From: Acinetobacter marinus
Lineage (GTDB): Bacteria; Pseudomonadota; Gammaproteobacteria; Pseudomonadales; Moraxellaceae
Reading direction: 5' to 3'
NCBI RefSeq assembly: GCF_900096915.1
Contig: NZ_FMYK01000011.1
Coordinates: 14,781 to 78,780, forward strand
Length of the DNA: 64,000 bases
Shown: positions 60,813-64,000 of the stretch, one piece after another
Numbering within the stretch: position 1 is the first letter of the stretch
Layout of the letters: every line of letters starts with the position of its first letter
Program-made: the position numbers and the translations under genes
Notes under the pieces: model-generated
The model's database searches: none
What the model saw: only the letters and a program-made list of their open reading frames with translations
Told to the model about the DNA's origin: nothing

Positions 60813-62738
60813 ATGAGCGAGCAAAATGCCTCACAAAAACACAGCTTCCAAGCCGAAGTTGCACAACTACTGCATTTAGTCACGCATTCTTTGTATTCCA
60901 ATCCAGAAATTTTCCTGCGTGAATTGATTTCCAACGCCTCAGATGCTTGCGACAAACTGCGCTTTGAAGGCATCAATCATCCTGAATACTACGAAGATGC
61001 GCCTGATCTACGTGTTCGTGTTAGCCTCGATAAAGACAACAAGACCATCACCATCTCAGACAATGGCATCGGTCTGAGCGAGCAAGAAGCGATTGATAAC
61101 CTCGGGACGATCGCCAAATCAGGCACCAAAGACTTTATGTCGAAGCTCACTGGCGACCAAAAATCAGATGCACAGCTCATCGGTCAGTTTGGTGTGGGCT
61201 TTTATTCAGGCTTTATCGTGGCTGATAAAATCACCGTAGAATCACGCCGTGCAGGCTCGCCAAGTAGTGAAGGCGTGCGTTGGGTCAGTGGCGGTACAGG
61301 CGATTTTGAAGTGACGCAAATCGACAAGGCAGGTCGTGGTACAGACATCATTTTACATTTGCGTGATGATGCGCTCGACTATCTCGAAAGCTATAAAGTG
61401 AAGCAGATCATCAACAAATATTCTGATCACATCAGCTTGCCAATCGAAATGCAAAAAGAAGTGTGGCAGGAAGAGGAAACTGCCGAAGGTGAAGAGCCGA
61501 GCAAAGGCGGTGAGATGGTCAAAACCGATGAATGGGAAGCGATCAACTCCGCCAGTGCGCTGTGGACTCGAAGCAAATCAGAAGTGACTGATGAGCAATA
61601 TGTTGAGTTTTATAAAAACCTCAGCCACGCATTCGATGAGCCACTGGCTTGGTCGCACAACCGTGTTGAAGGCACCACCGAATATACGCAATTGCTGTAT
61701 ATTCCAAGCAAAGCGCCACACGATTTATTTACTCGTGAGTCGAAAGCAGGCATCAAACTCTATGTAAAACGTGTGTTTATCATGGATGATGCGGACAATC
61801 TGATTCCGAATTATCTGCGTTTTGTACAAGGTGTGGTGGACAGTGCCGACCTACCGCTCAATGTCAGCCGTGAATTGCTCCAAGAAAGCCGTGATGTAAA
61901 AACCATTCGTGAAGGCAATGCCCGTCGTGTCTTGACCATGATTGATGGCTTGGCAAAATCAGACGATGAAAAAGACCAAGATAAATTCAAAACCTTCTAT
62001 GCTGAATTTGGTTCAGTGATCAAAGAAGGCTTGGGTGAAGACTATGGAAATCGTGAACGTATCTTAAAACTTTTACGTTTTGCCACCTCGAATAATGATG
62101 AGATCAGTACCTCATTGGTAGACTACAAAGCCAATATGAAAGAAGGGCAAAAGGCGATTTATTACGTCACCGCCGATAGCTTAACCACTGCGAAGAACTC
62201 GCCACAGCTTGAATTGTTCAAGAAAAAAGGCATTGAAGTGTTGCTCATGGCAGATCGTGTCGATGAGTGGGCGATGAATTTCGTACATGAATTTGACGGT
62301 ACACCAATGCAAAGTATTGCCAAAGGTGCGGTTGATCTTGGCGATCTACAAGATGCTGAAGAGAAAAAAGCACTCGATGAAGCGACTGAAAAATTCAAAC
62401 CTGTCGTGGAAAAACTCAGTGATTCACTAAAAGCTAAAACCAAAGAAGTGCGCTTGACCAGTCGATTGGTGGATTCACCTGCATGCTTAGTCACAGGTGA
62501 TGGCGAGCTTTCACCGCAGTTGATCCGTATGCTTAAAGATGCAGGTCAAGCAGTGCCTGAAAGCAAACCGATCTTGGAAATCAATCCATCACATCCATTG
62601 GTACAAAAGCTCGAAGGCAGTGCGCAGTTTGACGATTTAGCCAATGTGATCTTTGATCAAGCATTGATCGCAGAAGGTGGATTGCCTGATAATCCTGCGG
62701 AATATGTGAAACGTATCAATAGCTTATTGTTGAAATAA
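60813..62738 (+). CDS. htpG: Chaperone protein HtpG (Hsp90)
   Basis: HtpG is the bacterial Hsp90, an ATP-dependent dimeric chaperone. The 641-residue protein has the GHKL ATP-binding N domain (HSLYSNPEIFLRELISNASD; DNGIGLS; LIGQFGVGFYS; GGTGDFEV), the middle domain (VFIMDDADNLIPNYLRFVQG; NVSRELLQ) and the C-terminal dimerisation domain. Length is near E. coli HtpG (624). A ribosome site (GAAGGAG) precedes the ATG. It ends at a REP-like element and a strong terminator. Confidence 0.99.
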   Translation: MSEQNASQKHSFQAEVAQLLHLVTHSLYSNPEIFLRELISNASDACDKLRFEGINHPEYYEDAPDLRVRVSLDKDNKTITISDNGIGLSEQEAIDNLGTIAKSGTKDFMSKLTGDQKSDAQLIGQFGVGFYSGFIVADKITVESRRAGSPSSEGVRWVSGGTGDFEVTQIDKAGRGTDIILHLRDDALDYLESYKVKQIINKYSDHISLPIEMQKEVWQEEETAEGEEPSKGGEMVKTDEWEAINSASALWTRSKSEVTDEQYVEFYKNLSHAFDEPLAWSHNRVEGTTEYTQLLYIPSKAPHDLFTRESKAGIKLYVKRVFIMDDADNLIPNYLRFVQGVVDSADLPLNVSRELLQESRDVKTIREGNARRVLTMIDGLAKSDDEKDQDKFKTFYAEFGSVIKEGLGEDYGNRERILKLLRFATSNNDEISTSLVDYKANMKEGQKAIYYVTADSLTTAKNSPQLELFKKKGIEVLLMADRVDEWAMNFVHEFDGTPMQSIAKGAVDLGDLQDAEEKKALDEATEKFKPVVEKLSDSLKAKTKEVRLTSRLVDSPACLVTGDGELSPQLIRMLKDAGQAVPESKPILEINPSHPLVQKLEGSAQFDDLANVIFDQALIAEGGLPDNPAEYVKRINSLLLK

Positions 62739-62785
62739 TCAAAACCACTATCCTTTGAGAGGTTTGCAATACATCGCTCAAAGGA

Positions 62786-62820
62786 ATGCTCCTCCCCTGT
62801 GAGGGGAGGTTGGGTGGGGT
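62786..62820. repeat. REP-like palindromic element after htpG
   Basis: CCTCCCCT-GTG-AGGGGAGG hairpin followed by a TTGGGTGGGGT tail; the reverse complement resembles the first unit of the 28629-28811 cluster, including its GGAGGAGC edge. Confidence 0.7.
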
Positions 62821-62822
62821 AA

Positions 62823-62855
62823 AAAAAGCAGTGTGACTTCATCACACTGCTTTTT
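62823..62855 (+). terminator. Bidirectional terminator between htpG and the convergent lipoprotein gene
   Basis: Stem GCAGTGTGA / TCACACTGC with a 5-base loop, flanked by an A-run and a T-run, so it can end transcripts from both sides. Confidence 0.9.
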
Positions 62856-62894
62856 AATTGCTTCAGAATATGCAAAAGATGAATTGCGCTGAGA

Positions 62895-63485
62895 TTATTG
62901 AATCAACTCAAATGCTCGATCACTCTTTTGGATTTGATAGGGCTTTTCTAGTGATGGATTGCTTGGATAAGATTTGCCATCAAAGGAGAGTTTTACCTGA
63001 CCAACGCCTTTGCTATACACCGACAGATCAGACCAACCATTTTGCTTAGTCGATAGTTGATAAATCGGCGTATTGGTGACCGTGGTTTTGGTCACTAAAG
63101 TCAAACTATGATCATTTTTGGCATGATAAATTAACATCGTGCAACCACCCGAACCACACCACTCCTTGCCTTGCAATAGTACCACAGCATCTTTGATCTG
63201 ATCGCCATTGAGATCCCGCCATGCTTCGAGATAATCCGTTTTCCCATAAGTATGCTCGATCACGGTCGGTAATAAATATCGTGCTAATTCACGGTCTTTC
63301 GTTGCATTATCGTTCACACCATTTTCTTTCACAGTACTCACAGAGGTATTCTCAATGGGGCTGGTGTGTGTCGCTTGGGATTGATCTGAGGAAGATTTGT
63401 CAGAGGAATTTGGCTGATTGTTGATATTGCTACATGCTATTAATGTGGTTGACAACAGGGCTAAACTGAATATTTGAATCTTCAT
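62895..63485 (-). CDS. Uncharacterised lipoprotein with an EF-hand-like repeat segment
   Basis: A 196-residue protein with a signal peptide ending in lipobox LIAC, then a 55-residue Ser/Asn/Gln/Thr linker. The folded part has WRDLNGDQIKDAVVLL, which resembles the D-x-N-x-D-x-x-x-D calcium-binding loop of FG-GAP/EF-hand-like domains, and a short Cys pair WCGSGGCTM likely to form a disulfide. No enzyme motif is recognised. It should be anchored to the inner or outer membrane; the residue after the lipid Cys is Ser, favouring the outer membrane. It is convergent with htpG. Confidence 0.8.
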   Translation of the reverse strand: MKIQIFSLALLSTTLIACSNINNQPNSSDKSSSDQSQATHTSPIENTSVSTVKENGVNDNATKDRELARYLLPTVIEHTYGKTDYLEAWRDLNGDQIKDAVVLLQGKEWCGSGGCTMLIYHAKNDHSLTLVTKTTVTNTPIYQLSTKQNGWSDLSVYSKGVGQVKLSFDGKSYPSNPSLEKPYQIQKSDRAFELIQ

Positions 63486-63703
63486 GAAAATGTAACCTAA
63501 AAAATTTATAGTTCATATTATAAGAAATCGTTAGAAAAACATGTTGTGAACAATGAAGAATCATGTAACTACGCAACACATAAGAGAAACGCATAAAAAT
63601 AAAATGTGAAACAGGTTGTCTATGTAAGTAAATGCTTACACGATGAGGTGTCTTTGTCGTCTGTTCGGCAGTCCAATATTTTTCTATTATAGCTTTATTG
63701 AGA

Positions 63704-63830
63704 GACAGGAAGTTTCCAACGCAAGGTACAGGATGTACAGAGTTAGCAGGATGCGACTCACGCCGAATTCAAAATCGCCTCGACAGGATGTCGGGGCTGT
63801 TTTCGTTTGGGGCTTTACAAAATTTATCCT
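63704..63830 (+). other. Array of AGGA-motif hairpins, possible Rsm-like RNA or dispersed repeat
   Basis: Four CAGGA motifs recur over 90 bases: GACAGGAAG at 63704, GTAC-AGGAT-GTAC at 63726-63738, GC-AGGAT-GC at 63746-63754, and CCTCGAC-AGGAT-GTCGGGG at 63778-63796. In three of them AGGAT is the loop of a palindromic stem. This is the design of RsmX/Y/Z-type RNAs that titrate CsrA/RsmA, but no clear promoter or terminator was found. A transposon-linked dispersed repeat is the alternative. A frame of 72 codons across it is probably not real. The 63486-63700 stretch shows nothing else. Confidence 0.4.
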
Positions 63831-63907
63831 TAAAAATATAACCGAAAATATCGGATATTGAAGGTGTCAATCATTTTAGGAAGTCGCACTCGCTACAGAA
63901 TATCTAA

Positions 63908-64000
63908 GGCTCTAGACTAGCAGAATAACCATGTTAGTCTAGAATCATGATAGAAAACAGTAAATTAAGTCGCTACAAAATTAAAAAAATAATTCAATGC
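63908..64000 (+). mobile_element. Left end of an insertion sequence, IS1595-like (continues past window)
   Basis: A 9-bp inverted pair TCTAGACTA (63911-63919) and TAGTCTAGA (63935-63943) precedes the start of a transposase-like frame. The terminal repeat itself is not defined because the other end is outside the window. The family name comes from the protein start only. Confidence 0.5.
63947..64000 (+). CDS. Transposase, IS1595-like, N-terminal 18 residues only
   Basis: The frame reads MIENSKLSRYKIKKIIQC and runs off the window. A short basic start of the form S-K-L-S-x-Y-K-x-x-K-x-I is common to IS1595/IS1016-type transposases, whose N terminus is a small zinc-binding or HTH region. Only 18 residues are visible, so the call is tentative. 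Transposition activity cannot be judged. Confidence 0.45.
   Translation, partial: MIENSKLSRYKIKKIIQC

Noticed and set aside
63643..63861. A 72-codon frame over the hairpin array
   Set aside because: It has no ribosome site, its composition follows the palindromic repeats, and no family is seen.

Overview
The window looks like chromosomal DNA from Acinetobacter or a close Moraxellaceae relative. The evidence is the gene set and neighbourhoods: nadC next to a short ModE, ampD-murJ, ppc-dedA, a TIGR04219 outer-membrane protein, RcnB- and DUF2147-type exported proteins, and AT-leaning Acinetobacter-like codon use. No rRNA, tRNA or CRISPR array was recognised. Most genes are housekeeping or envelope genes. 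The accessory part is concentrated at the left edge, in small repeats, and at the right edge.

Left edge (1-4790): the 3' end of glmS is followed by its terminator, a truncated phage-type recombinase remnant, and one very AT-rich gene of 1034 codons. That gene encodes a SIR2-like domain, a P-loop NTPase, a helical-repeat region and a cold-shock-like tail. This is a plausible single-gene anti-phage defence system on a decayed island beside glmS, and it is the best candidate here for an undescribed system. Two large hairpins close the island.

4790-16100: DUF4031, dtd, a lipoprotein, a MATE pump, an AraC regulator, a di-iron hydroxylase, then modABC behind a recognisable ModE operator. The opposite strand carries nadC, a ModE reduced to its DNA-binding domain, and a translationally coupled HEPN-motif protein. 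ampD and murJ follow.

16200-32320: an exported DUF2147 protein, an esterase, and a compact six-gene lipid operon matching E. coli ynbA/ynbC/ynbD/ynbB plus an acyltransferase and a small membrane protein. All its enzymes act on CDP-alcohols, phosphatidate, acyl chains or phosphate esters, so together they look like a dedicated but uncharacterised lipid pathway. Then come a GNAT, a zinc peptidase, an RcnB-like protein, argA, an SDR, a REP-like cluster, dedA and ppc.

32370-51100: a 270-bp MITE-like element, a TetR regulator divergent from a two-gene RND pump, dnaJ, dapB, a START-domain protein, an outer-membrane barrel, an esterase, a Q/R-rich lipoprotein, an NSS amino-acid transporter with its 35-residue MetS subunit, zupT behind a near-ideal Fur-type palindrome, fmt-rsmB and a membrane protein.

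51200-64000: DUF389, a BCCT transporter and ktrAB (osmoadaptation), grpE-dnaK, a vapBC module and htpG (chaperones with sigma-32-like promoters), a lipoprotein, an array of AGGAT-loop hairpins, and the start of an IS1595-like transposase running off the window.
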